Origin: CAG-390 sp045543615
Lineage (GTDB): Bacteria; Bacillota; Clostridia; Oscillospirales; CAG-272
Direction: 5' to 3'
Length of the DNA: 23,979 nucleotides
NCBI GenBank assembly: GCA_045543615.1
Contig: JAZPXL010000010.1
Location: 1-23,979, forward strand
Below the pieces are notes generated by a model. It saw only the letters and a program-made list of their open reading frames with translations. It was not told where the DNA came from and searched no databases. Shown here in pieces: positions 7,735-14,487 of this stretch; positions within the stretch are counted from its first letter, which is position 1; the number at the start of each line of letters is the position of its first letter. The position numbers were made by a program, and so were the translations under genes.

Positions 7735-7762
7735 CTCGGCAGGAGCGCGTGCTCCTGCCGAG
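7735..7762 (+). promoter_or_regulatory. Perfect 12-bp hairpin without U-tract between pilin and sortase genes
   Basis: CTCGGCAGGAGC, loop GCGT, and its exact complement. No T-run follows (GTAATCC), so it is not a standard intrinsic terminator. It more likely protects the 3' end of the pilin message or lets only part of transcription pass to the sortase and minor pilin. Confidence 0.75.
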
Positions 7763-7789
7763 GTAATCCATAACATTAGGGAGGGGCTT

Positions 7790-8623
7790 ATGAGAAGTAA
7801 AAAATCGACGATTATACTACTCGTTTCTTTTTTCATAGGTCTATCCGTGCTGTTATACCCGTCTATTAGCAGCTACTGGAATTCCAAGACACAAAGTGAG
7901 GCCATTGTTGACTACGAGGCTATGTTGTCACAGTACAAGCCGGAGGATTATACCGCCATTTTTGCAGAAGCTGATGCCTATAACAAACAGCTGGCACAGC
8001 TGAATGAGCCACTCGTGGAACACAACCGCTTGCCTGATTATAACAGCATTCTGAATGTTAGCGGCACCGGTATGATGGGATACATCACAGTGCCAAAGAT
8101 CAGTCAGGAATTGCCTGTTTATCACGGAACATCCGATGGCGTGCTTAGCGTTGCGGTAGGTCACCTGCAAGGAACCAGTTTGCCGGTGGGCGGTGAGAAT
8201 ACACATTGTGTGGTTTCTGCTCATCGAGGTCTGCCTACGGCGGTTTTGTTTACCCATCTGGATAGGATGGAGATTGGCGATATATTTTACTTTACGATTC
8301 TTGACCGAACAATTACGTACGAGGTAGATCAAATACGTATTGTTGAACCTGATGACACAAGCTTGATTCAAATAAAGGACGGAAAGGATTACTGCACGCT
8401 TCTAACCTGTACGCCTTACGGAATCAATACACAACGTCTTTTGGTACGGGGACATCAGATAGACGCATCGCAGACACGAAACCTATATGTTGCCAATGAG
8501 GCATATCGCATCGAACCGTTGGTTGTTATGCCGATCGTTGCACTTCCAATTATTTTTGTGCTGCTGGTTTATGTTATGTTTGCACCTGTAAAGAAAGAAT
8601 CCTTGGAGGAAGAGAGTTTATGA
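7790..8623 (+). CDS. srtC: Class C (pilus-assembly) sortase
   Basis: A 277-aa membrane transpeptidase that cuts LPxTG-type pilins between Thr and Gly and joins them to a pilin lysine. N-terminal membrane segment (8-26), helical neck, catalytic core about 95-225, and a second hydrophobic segment near the C-terminus (about 243-267), the two-anchor layout of class C. Catalytic His145 is in SAHRGLP, Cys207 in TLLTCTPYGINT and Arg216 in QRLLVRG. Class C enzymes usually carry a DPF/DPW lid just before YxxxLN; here that stretch reads VEHNRLPDYNSILN with no such motif. GGGAGGGG precedes the ATG. It overlaps the next gene by ATGA. The only intact sortase in the window, so it probably builds the whole pilus; a wall-anchoring sortase must lie elsewhere. 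Confidence 0.93.
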   Translation: MRSKKSTIILLVSFFIGLSVLLYPSISSYWNSKTQSEAIVDYEAMLSQYKPEDYTAIFAEADAYNKQLAQLNEPLVEHNRLPDYNSILNVSGTGMMGYITVPKISQELPVYHGTSDGVLSVAVGHLQGTSLPVGGENTHCVVSAHRGLPTAVLFTHLDRMEIGDIFYFTILDRTITYEVDQIRIVEPDDTSLIQIKDGKDYCTLLTCTPYGINTQRLLVRGHQIDASQTRNLYVANEAYRIEPLVVMPIVALPIIFVLLVYVMFAPVKKESLEEESL

Positions 8624-9549
8624 GAAAACAGATTGCAATTTTAATAGGCTTGGTTGCTTTATGTGCGGCGATGTTATGTCCGCTATCTGTACAAGCAGTA
8701 ACTCCCTTGGATCCTGCGGCAGATACAAGCTTGACACTGCACTACCAAAAAGAGGAACAGGCATTTTCCGACCTTCAAATCAGTATCTACCGAGTTGCCG
8801 AAGCCTTCCCGGACGGTACATTTGAACTGATAGAGCCGTTTTCCTCCTACCCGATCAACATTCACGATATCACTGTGCAGGAGCAGTGGAAACACACCGC
8901 TGTTACAATAAACGCATATATTGTTGCCAATCAGCTTATGCCCTATCGGGAAGCAACGACAAACGATAACGGAGTGGTAGTTTTTGAGCATTTGGAGACA
9001 GGCTTATATCTTGTCAGTGAGGTGGTCGCAGAAAACAACAGTGGAATTTATGTATTTGACCAATTTATGGTTTACCTTCCTACCCCTCAGACGGATGGCT
9101 CTTTTGACTATGATGTTGAAGCAAAGCCCAAGTGTGAAAATTTTGTTCCCAAAACCGAATACAGAGTCACAAAGCTTTGGCAGGATGCAGGCAATCGGGA
9201 TGATCGCCCCGAGGAGATTACAGTAGACATTTACAAAGACGGTGTATTGTGGGAAACACAGCTTCTGGGTGCAAGCAACAATTGGTCTTATATTTGGTAT
9301 GTATCTGATGAAGAACAAAGTAATTGGGCGGTGGTAGAACGGTCTGTTCCGGAAGAATATAATGTAACCGTACAGAAAAACGGTGGAACATTCTCAATTG
9401 TTAACACGCATAAATCCAATCAGGAAATTCCGGACAGTCCGGAGACAGGAGACAGCTCCAATATAACGCTGTTTATTATGCTGATGTGTATATCCGGCAT
9501 TATGCTAATTGTTCTTGGTATATACAACAGGAGGCATAAGCAGCTATGA
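8620..9549 (+). CDS. Minor (probably basal) pilin with SPETG sorting signal
   Basis: A 309-aa secreted protein. Signal peptide 1-26 (PLSVQA then V). An N-terminal SpaA-like domain (about 35-172) is followed by a CnaB domain (180-264) with Lys185 in VTKLW, Glu240 in VVERS and Asn262 in IVNTH, the expected Lys/Glu/Asn set for a self-formed isopeptide bond (inferred from family pattern). The tail is PDSPETGDSS, a membrane helix (about 281-301) and RRHKQL. Ser replaces the usual Leu in the first position of the sorting motif (SPETG, 273-277), so it may be read by a different sortase than the LPETG and LPSTG partners. Both ends overlap neighbours by ATGA, which points to tight co-translation with the two sortase-type genes. 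Confidence 0.85.
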   Translation: MRKQIAILIGLVALCAAMLCPLSVQAVTPLDPAADTSLTLHYQKEEQAFSDLQISIYRVAEAFPDGTFELIEPFSSYPINIHDITVQEQWKHTAVTINAYIVANQLMPYREATTNDNGVVVFEHLETGLYLVSEVVAENNSGIYVFDQFMVYLPTPQTDGSFDYDVEAKPKCENFVPKTEYRVTKLWQDAGNRDDRPEEITVDIYKDGVLWETQLLGASNNWSYIWYVSDEEQSNWAVVERSVPEEYNVTVQKNGGTFSIVNTHKSNQEIPDSPETGDSSNITLFIMLMCISGIMLIVLGIYNRRHKQL

Positions 9550-10133
9550 AAAAAGGAAAATTCCCAATCGTTCTTGTTTTGGGTATCTGCCTGGTGGTCA
9601 TTAGTTTTGCTCTGATTGTTGGTCTTCAGATTCGCACACATCTCGGCGCTAATGAAAGTCAAAAAGTGGTAACGAGGATGAACGAATTATTATCCGAAAG
9701 GATTGAAGGTGTACCGGGGACATATCCCAATCTTAATATGCCGATTTTGCAGATCAATGACATAGACTATGTAGCGTTGATAGAGATTCCTTCGTTAAAT
9801 CTTTCATTGCCGGTGGCAGATGTGTGGAACAGCCAAAAACTTTATAATTCACCGGCTCGATTTTACGGCAGTTGCTACGATCACTCTTTAGTGATTGGTG
9901 GTGCGGACAACTCTTATCAATTTTCATTCTGCGACAAAATCGACAACGGAACCGTTATCATCGTAACGGATATGACGGGAACACAGTTTTCCTATACCGT
10001 TAGCCGAGTCGACCGATCCAAAAGTGCCGAGAGCAACTGGCTTATTAGCAAGGATTATGATTTAACACTCTTTTGCCGTGATGCCCTTTCTATGGAATAT
10101 GTTGCGGCAAGGTGTAGTTTTATGTATAGCTAA
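9546..10133 (+). CDS. Sortase-fold protein with lost catalytic residues (pseudosortase)
   Basis: A 195-aa protein with one N-terminal membrane anchor (7-27) and a sortase-like core. YVALIEIPSLNLSLPV (75-90) and RFYGSCYDHSLVIGG (105-119) match the start of the fold as known from sortases of gut Clostridia, where the line usually continues into A-H-N-Y. Here it reads GGADN, with Ala120 at the His position. The active-site strand, usually LTLFTC...R.xxVRC, reads DLTLFCRDALSMEYVAARC: Arg178 sits at the Cys position (a Cys lies one residue earlier, 177) and Tyr185 at the Arg position. All three catalytic places appear changed while the frame stays open and coupled (ATGA overlap). Likely a non-enzymatic assembly factor, or a much altered sortase for the SPETG pilin. 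Last gene of the pilus operon. Confidence 0.75.
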   Translation: MKKGKFPIVLVLGICLVVISFALIVGLQIRTHLGANESQKVVTRMNELLSERIEGVPGTYPNLNMPILQINDIDYVALIEIPSLNLSLPVADVWNSQKLYNSPARFYGSCYDHSLVIGGADNSYQFSFCDKIDNGTVIIVTDMTGTQFSYTVSRVDRSKSAESNWLISKDYDLTLFCRDALSMEYVAARCSFMYS

Positions 10134-10174
10134 TTCTTCCTTTTTCCAAAAGATTCATAACACGATATAACAAA

Positions 10175-10207
10175 GCACGTTCGGCAGTAATGTCGGACGT
10201 GCATTTT
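10175..10207 (+). terminator. Terminator of the pilus operon
   Basis: An 11-bp stem with two G-T pairs (10175-10185 with 10192-10202), a 6-nt loop, then ATTTTC. It lies 42 bases after the last pilus gene, with no gene read across it. Confidence 0.75.
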
Positions 10208-10334
10208 CGTCAGCAAACGCACAAAGTAAGCTTTCTTGAAACTCAATTTTGACCTTGCCAGTCTTTACTTAGAACGTGCGAAAAAGCGTACGGTTTTCGA
10301 GCGTTCAAAAAATTCATTATAGAGGATTTTTCTT
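10208..10334. other. Intergenic stretch with an imperfect inverted repeat
   Basis: No gene is seen. An imperfect inverted repeat (10272-10306, arms GAACGTGCGAAAA / TTTTCGAGCGTTC) is followed by an A-run, and AGAGGA lies before the ATG at 10335. This may be the former leader of the broken integrase gene. No clear promoter. Confidence 0.3.
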
Positions 10335-10666
10335 ATGAAGAAAAATTTCACAGGCGAATACAAGCTGCTGTATGATCTAAGTCAGCCGGCAGCACACACA
10401 AACGAGGGCGCATCAAAAAGCATCCCATCGGCAAGCGAAAGCTGAAAAGCGTCACGTCCGATCATCTGCAATGATTCATTGACTTTATGAGCTACGGCAT
10501 TACAGCCCACGATGGAACAAAATCCACGCCTATGAGCAAGGGATATATGCTCCAATTTTCGGCGGTACTGCAAGGCGCGTTTCGATTTTCGGTGTTTTCC
10601 AAACGGTTCATCACCTTTAATCCGATGCACTACGTATTGATGATATGCATTTTCTTGCGAAATTGA
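10335..10666 (+). pseudogene. Decayed tyrosine recombinase (integrase), N-terminal remnant
   Basis: From 10385 one frame reads KRGRIKKHPIGKRKLKSV, then TSDHLQ, a TGA stop at 10472-10474, then FIDFMSYGITAHDGTK, MSKGYMLQFSAVLQGAFRF and FITFNPM before ending at 10666. I recognise this as the core-binding (SAM-like) region of site-specific integrases of Clostridia conjugative elements: the x-x-D-H-L-Q-x-F-I-D-F helix and the VLQGAFRFxVF helix. The catalytic Arg/His/Tyr domain is absent. A 36-codon frame with its own ribosome site (10335-10445, starting MKKNFTGEYKLLYD) overlaps the front and may be the original start, now out of frame. It marks an old mobile-element edge beside the pilus locus. 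Family assignment is from memory of the motif. Confidence 0.5.
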
Positions 10667-10685
10667 TGATGTACAAGGCTTCTCC

Positions 10686-10714
10686 TTGATTTATTTGCGA
10701 GAGTGTGGTATAAT
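10686..10714 (+). promoter_or_regulatory. Sigma-A promoter of the AT-rich orphan gene
   Basis: TTGATT at 10686-10691, 17-bp spacer, TATAAT at 10709-10714 and a GTG just before the -10 (GTGG). The start codon of the next gene lies 45 bases downstream. Confidence 0.7.
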
Positions 10715-10758
10715 AAACTCACCGATAAATTAGTATTTGTTGAACAGAGGTATATGAT

Positions 10759-11301
10759 ATGACTTTATCTCAAACTAAGGAATTATTAAAATCAAATTTC
10801 ATGCAATTTACCGAAATGGAGTTTGCAAATGAAGTGGATTTTCTCAATCATATATCACAATTTCCTTACACTAAAAAAGCAAAAGAACACAAATTTTATG
10901 CTTTGATAATTCAAAGCAATAATGGGAAAAGACACGTAGAATTAGAATTTGAAGAGAAGAACGGCGAGTATGTGTTTTGGGACTTATGGTTTGGAGATTT
11001 TTGTTTTGAATTTTTTTCCGGTGATGCGGATGAAGATTGTTCATATTTGATAGAAGAAATTCAACAAATAATGAAAGGCAACTGTACCATTATAAATGTT
11101 ACTAACCCAAAAACGAAGCGTTGGATTGCCGATGCACAATTTGACCGCAATGATACCGATGATGATATGTTTGGTGAAATGGGTTTTCAAAAAGCTATGA
11201 AACGAATTCGAAAAAAGAGGACATTTTTTGAACGGCTGTTTGGATTAAGACGAAGTTACGAAATCTATGATTGGAATACTTACGAACGCATAGTAAAATA
11301 A
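10759..11301 (+). CDS. Orphan hypothetical protein, AT-rich
   Basis: A 180-aa cytosolic protein I do not recognise. There is no signal peptide or membrane helix. The middle (about 42-110) alternates aromatic and acidic strands (FYALIIQSN, VELEFEEKNGEYVFWDLWFGDFCFEFF), and the tail is strongly basic (AMKRIRKKRTFFERLFGLRR). This alpha-beta makeup with acidic aromatic strands is like some immunity or phage-borne small proteins, but that is only a resemblance. It has its own promoter and AGAGG 8 bases before the ATG, and ends in a shared bidirectional terminator, so it is a single-gene unit. It is visibly richer in A and T than the genes on both sides and lies beside an integrase remnant, so it was probably acquired. 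Confidence 0.7.
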   Translation: MTLSQTKELLKSNFMQFTEMEFANEVDFLNHISQFPYTKKAKEHKFYALIIQSNNGKRHVELEFEEKNGEYVFWDLWFGDFCFEFFSGDADEDCSYLIEEIQQIMKGNCTIINVTNPKTKRWIADAQFDRNDTDDDMFGEMGFQKAMKRIRKKRTFFERLFGLRRSYEIYDWNTYERIVK

Positions 11302-11340
11302 TCGTCCAATTCCAATTTGTCGAAAAGGCAGCAGAGGAAA

Positions 11341-11383
11341 AAGTTGACCTTTTTTCAGTTTTACCTACCCAAGTTGACCTTTT
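11341..11383. repeat. Two 13-bp direct repeats, AAGTTGACCTTTT
   Basis: Exact copies at 11341-11353 and 11371-11383, spaced 30 bp start to start (about three helical turns). They lie between the orphan gene and its terminator. They could be element-end or protein-binding repeats; no function is evident. Confidence 0.5.
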
Positions 11384-11396
11384 CACTCGTTTAAGG

Positions 11397-11435
11397 CAAC
11401 AAAAAGAGCACTGCAAAGCAGTGCTCTTTTTGTTG
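11397..11435. terminator. Perfect 18-bp bidirectional terminator
   Basis: Left arm 11397-11414, loop AAA, right arm 11418-11435, all 18 pairs perfect. The core GAGCACTGC is flanked by an A5 and a T5 run, so it works on both strands. It separates the orphan gene from the convergent minus-strand oxidoreductase gene. Confidence 0.93.
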
Positions 11436-11441
11436 GTGAGG

Positions 11442-11525
11442 ACACGCAGCGTGTGCGTGGATTCACAAGCCCGTCAAAAAATTCTCCGATGGAGAGTTTT
11501 TTGAATGATGTTTGCCTGCGGCAAA
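11442..11525. repeat. Cluster of three short hairpins, likely an intergenic repeat element
   Basis: Successive hairpins: ACACGC-A-GCGTGT (11442-11454); a 12-bp stem AAAAAATTCTCC-GAT-GGAGAGTTTTTT (11476-11502); and TTTGCC-TGC-GGCAAA (11511-11525) flanked by ATGATG. The last unit resembles repeated intergenic hairpin units I know from Clostridia genomes. The middle one can also terminate transcription in either direction. No gene lies in 11436-11558. Confidence 0.5.
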
Positions 11526-11558
11526 TGATGTTGGACTTTGTGTGTTTGTTTTTGCGTC

Positions 11559-12629
11559 TTATCTTACAACGATTTCCTCGTGGCCTGTTTCGGCTGAGTG
11601 ATAGATTGCGTCGAGTATGCGCATTATTTCTATGCCGTCCTCTGCAGGATTTCGGCATTCTGCTCGTCCTCTTATTGCATCCACAAAGTTAAAAATTTCT
11701 TTATCATACGCTGAGTTGTCAAATGAAGTATTGCCGTCAAAGGTCGTATTTGAGAGGTATCCGTCCATCTGCGAGAAGAACTTAACTCCCTCTGCCATTG
11801 ACAGATGCACTCCACCGTCAGTTCCGAAAAGCTGAACGCTGTTGTCTCCACGGCCGAGGTTGAGGCTGTAGCTCATCTCCACGCAGAGCACCATTCCGTT
11901 GTCAAAACGGAGCGTTGCCACTGCGAGATCCTCGCAGTCGCAGATGTCGTGGTCCGTTGCGCTCACCGAAACATAGGGCTTTGGTGTTTTGATGTCTGTG
12001 CGTGCGCCAAGCTTATGGAAGGTTGCTCCATAGACCGATGTGACACGGGGCTTTCCTGCAAGGTAGCGTGTTAAGTCTATGACGTGAACGCCAAGGTCAA
12101 TAAGTGGGCCGCCGCCCGATCTTGCCTTCTCGCCAAACCATCCACCGGGGTTGCCGTTACGGCGAAGTGTGAGTGCCTTTGCATAGTAAATCTCGCCAAG
12201 TCTTCCTGCATCTATGAAGTCCTTTACGATCTCTGCATCCTTGCCAAAGCGTCTAACAAATCCTATCATAAGCAGCTTTCCGTTGCGCCGGGCCGCCTCT
12301 TGCATCTCTATTGCCTCGGCAGTATTCATAGCCATCGGCTTTTCGCAAAGCACGTGCTTGCCGGCGTTGAGTGCCATTATTGTGCAGGGAGCGTGTGCGC
12401 TGTTCCAAGTGCAAACGCTGACGGCGTCAAGCTCGGGCATTTCGTCAAGCATTGTTGCCTCATCTGTGTAAAGACGGGTAATGCCGTACTTTTCTCCCAT
12501 ATATTTCAGTCTGTCTTCGTTGATGTCGCAAAATGCGCACAGCTCGACATCGGGATTTTTGAGGTATCCCTCAATATGCGTGCGTGAAATACTGCCAACG
12601 CCAACCACTGCAACCTTAAGCTTTGCCAT
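11559..12629 (-). CDS. Gfo/Idh/MocA-family NAD(P)-dependent oxidoreductase
   Basis: A 356-aa cytosolic dehydrogenase, the usual length. Residues 4-16 (LKVAVVGVGSISR) form the Rossmann dinucleotide loop. The family mark CEKPMAMN carries catalytic Lys97, and GPLIDLGVHVIDL holds Asp178 and His182, the usual active-site pair. The C-terminal half is the alpha/beta substrate domain with GYLSNTTFDGNTSFDNSAYD. Members oxidise or reduce sugars, inositols and amino-sugars; the substrate cannot be told from sequence. AAGGAG lies 8 bases before the ATG. It starts 22 bases after the nicotinamidase-like gene, so the two form a small operon. Confidence 0.92.
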   Translation of the reverse strand: MAKLKVAVVGVGSISRTHIEGYLKNPDVELCAFCDINEDRLKYMGEKYGITRLYTDEATMLDEMPELDAVSVCTWNSAHAPCTIMALNAGKHVLCEKPMAMNTAEAIEMQEAARRNGKLLMIGFVRRFGKDAEIVKDFIDAGRLGEIYYAKALTLRRNGNPGGWFGEKARSGGGPLIDLGVHVIDLTRYLAGKPRVTSVYGATFHKLGARTDIKTPKPYVSVSATDHDICDCEDLAVATLRFDNGMVLCVEMSYSLNLGRGDNSVQLFGTDGGVHLSMAEGVKFFSQMDGYLSNTTFDGNTSFDNSAYDKEIFNFVDAIRGRAECRNPAEDGIEIMRILDAIYHSAETGHEEIVVR

Positions 12630-12651
12630 ATTTCTATCTCCTTTGGGGATG

Positions 12652-13158
12652 TTATACTATCTTGATTTGCACAGCTCGCATAGCGTCAAGTGCTGTGTTG
12701 TGGCTCTCGACACTCACACCTGCAGAGCAGGCAGAGTCAACTATAATCGGAACCTCGGGGAATGATGCTTTCAGTAGCATTGCGTTTGAAATAACGCAGA
12801 TATCCGTGCAAAGTCCGCAAAGCTCAATAGAGTCAATGCTCTCGCCAAAGCTCTCTATTATGCGTGGCAGCTCCACGCTTCCGAATGTCACCTTATCAAC
12901 AACTGTTTCTGCATACGGTGCAAGCTCAGAGCAGATCTGCCAGCCGTCCGTGTCCTTTATACAATGAGGTACGGGCAGATTCTTGCCCTCCTGTGTCGAC
13001 ATATAGTCACTAAAATGGGTGTCTCTTGTGAAGATGACCTTGCCGTCAAAATTTTTTACCTTTTCTGCAACGCCATCCACTATTCCGGTAGCAAGGCTTG
13101 AGCCAAGACTGCCTGTGATAAAGTCAACCTGCATATCAACTACTATAAGAAATTTCAT
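12652..13158 (-). CDS. Nicotinamidase-like cysteine hydrolase (isochorismatase fold)
   Basis: A 168-aa cytosolic protein. The catalytic triad is visible: Asp8 in VVDMQVDF, Lys89 in VVDKVTFGS and Cys121 in LCTDICVISN. Metal-ligand candidates Asp46 and His48 (TRDTHFSDY) and His65 (VPHCIKDTDGWQ) match the nicotinamidase pattern, where the second block is usually P-x-H-C. Such enzymes hydrolyse nicotinamide to nicotinate for NAD salvage, so pncA is the likely role, though other amidases share the fold. GGAGG lies 8 bases before the ATG, and a consensus promoter stands upstream at 13191-13219. First gene of a two-gene minus-strand operon with the NAD(P)-using oxidoreductase. Confidence 0.85.
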   Translation of the reverse strand: MKFLIVVDMQVDFITGSLGSSLATGIVDGVAEKVKNFDGKVIFTRDTHFSDYMSTQEGKNLPVPHCIKDTDGWQICSELAPYAETVVDKVTFGSVELPRIIESFGESIDSIELCGLCTDICVISNAMLLKASFPEVPIIVDSACSAGVSVESHNTALDAMRAVQIKIV

Positions 13159-13190
13159 TACAAACGCCTCCGTTTACGGCTTTATTATTT

Positions 13191-13219
13191 ATTATATCAT
13201 ATTTTCGCCTGAGTTTCAA
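13191..13219 (-). promoter_or_regulatory. Sigma-A promoter of the nicotinamidase/oxidoreductase pair
   Basis: On the minus strand: TTGAAA (13219-13214), 17-bp spacer, TATAAT (13196-13191). The start codon lies 33 bases downstream. Confidence 0.8.
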
Positions 13220-13320
13220 CAGAAAATGAGCCTCGGTTAGAATTTTTGAGAAAAATGATGGGTTTTGTCCGATGGGTAGCACTTTTGCGAAAAGTGAGAA
13301 AAATGTTTCATCAAAAACTC

Positions 13321-13349
13321 TTGCATAAGATGACTATGTATGTTATAAT
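13321..13349 (+). promoter_or_regulatory. Sigma-A promoter of the dut-maf-mre operon
   Basis: TTGCAT at 13321-13326, 17-bp spacer, TATAAT at 13344-13349. The dut start lies about 88 bases downstream. It is divergent from the promoter at 13191-13219. Confidence 0.75.
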
Positions 13350-13436
13350 AAATATAAGTATTATTTAAAATAGGCGTACTGTGTCCGTGTTTGTTTTTTG
13401 GTGCTGTTGCCTATGGAAAGACGAGAGGTTTATATT

Positions 13437-13883
13437 GTGGAAATAGATGTTAAAATAAAGCTCAGCCGTGGTGCGCAGATGCCCGAATATGCAACAGCCG
13501 GCTCTGCGGCACTTGATCTTCGCGCAGCCCTTGAGGGTGGACGGGTAGTTATTGCTCCCGGTGAGCGTGCGATGATCCCGACGGGAATTGCGATATCTCC
13601 CGGACGGAGTGATGTTGTTGCTATTATCGCCGCACGAAGTGGACTTGGAGCGAAAAAGGGCATTACGCTTGCCAACGGCATTGGTGTTATTGATTCCGAC
13701 TACCGTGGCGAGATCTCCGTCACGCTTCTCAATACCTCCGGTGTTGATTTTGAAGTAACTGACGGCGACAGAATTGCACAGCTTATGTTTGTTCCTGTCT
13801 ACCACGCAAGCTTTACACTTGCCGATGCTCTTGACGAGACGGAGCGTGGCGAGGGTGGATTTGGTTCTACGGGGGTAAAATAA
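13437..13883 (+). CDS. dut: dUTP diphosphatase
   Basis: A 148-aa enzyme that splits dUTP to dUMP and diphosphate, keeping uracil out of DNA and supplying dTMP synthesis. All five family motifs are present: AGSAALDLRA (21-30), ARSGLG (66-71), GIGVIDSDYRGEI (81-93, with the catalytic Asp), GDRIAQLMF (110-118) and the flexible tail RGEGGFGSTG (137-146). I chose the GTG at 13437 because GAGAGG lies 8 bases upstream and the length then matches trimeric dUTPases; in-frame ATG codons further up (for example 13413) add residues not seen in the family. First gene of a long operon; maf begins 1 base after its stop. Confidence 0.95.
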   Translation: MEIDVKIKLSRGAQMPEYATAGSAALDLRAALEGGRVVIAPGERAMIPTGIAISPGRSDVVAIIAARSGLGAKKGITLANGIGVIDSDYRGEISVTLLNTSGVDFEVTDGDRIAQLMFVPVYHASFTLADALDETERGEGGFGSTGVK

Positions 13884-13884
13884 T

Positions 13885-14475
13885 ATGAAATTGATACTTG
13901 CATCGGCGTCAGCACGTCGCCGTGATATACTAAATAGCGTAGGAGTACCGTTTACCGTTGTACCTGCAAGCGCAGACGAGAGTTTGCCCCATGGCATTGA
14001 GGGAGCAGAGGCTGTAACAATTCTTGCACGCCGCAAGGCTATGGCAGTTCTGGCAGAGCACAGTGAGCTTGAAGACACTATCGTGATTGCAGCCGACACG
14101 GTGGTTGAGTGCTACGGACAGATTATGGGCAAGCCTGCATCGAAGGACGAGGCGAGAATGATGCTCAATATGCTCTCGGGCTGTGGAAGTGCAGTTCACA
14201 CGGGAATTTGTATTGCATACCGTGGGCAGTTCAGTACAGCTTGCGAGACGGCGTACGTCACCTTTGACGAGATGACTGGGGACGAGATTGAGGACTATAT
14301 TTCCACCGATGAGCCTTATGACAAGGCAGGTGGATATGCCGTTCAGGGAAGAGCTGCGCTCTATATTGCAGGTGTTACGGGCGACTTTTATACAGTTGTC
14401 GGGCTTCCGATCCATCTTGTAAGAACTATGCTTCGTGACGAATTCGGCGTTGATATCAGAGATATTGAAGAATAA
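13885..14475 (+). CDS. maf: Maf-like nucleoside triphosphate pyrophosphatase
   Basis: A 196-aa cytosolic house-cleaning enzyme that hydrolyses dTTP, UTP or modified nucleotides. Motifs: LASASARRRDIL (5-16), IAADTVV (68-74), GKP (82-84), EPYDKAGGYAVQG (143-155) and VVGLPIHLV (171-179). One base separates it from dut, so they are translationally linked. Maf lying just before mreB is a common Firmicutes order and has been tied to septum or division control in Bacillus. The start is fixed by the match of the SxxRR motif at residues 7-12. Confidence 0.94.
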   Translation: MKLILASASARRRDILNSVGVPFTVVPASADESLPHGIEGAEAVTILARRKAMAVLAEHSELEDTIVIAADTVVECYGQIMGKPASKDEARMMLNMLSGCGSAVHTGICIAYRGQFSTACETAYVTFDEMTGDEIEDYISTDEPYDKAGGYAVQGRAALYIAGVTGDFYTVVGLPIHLVRTMLRDEFGVDIRDIEE

Positions 14476-14487
14476 CGGGAGAAGAGA

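Noticed and set aside
7735..7762. Hairpin as an intrinsic terminator
   Set aside because: No T-run follows, and the next genes clearly belong to the same locus and need transcription.
10382..10630. 82-aa minus-strand frame in the gap after the pilus operon
   Set aside because: The plus strand of the same stretch reads as a broken integrase, which explains the sequence better.
12084..12587. 167-aa plus-strand frame inside the oxidoreductase gene
   Set aside because: Antisense shadow; the minus-strand frame has full Gfo/Idh/MocA motifs and a good ribosome site.
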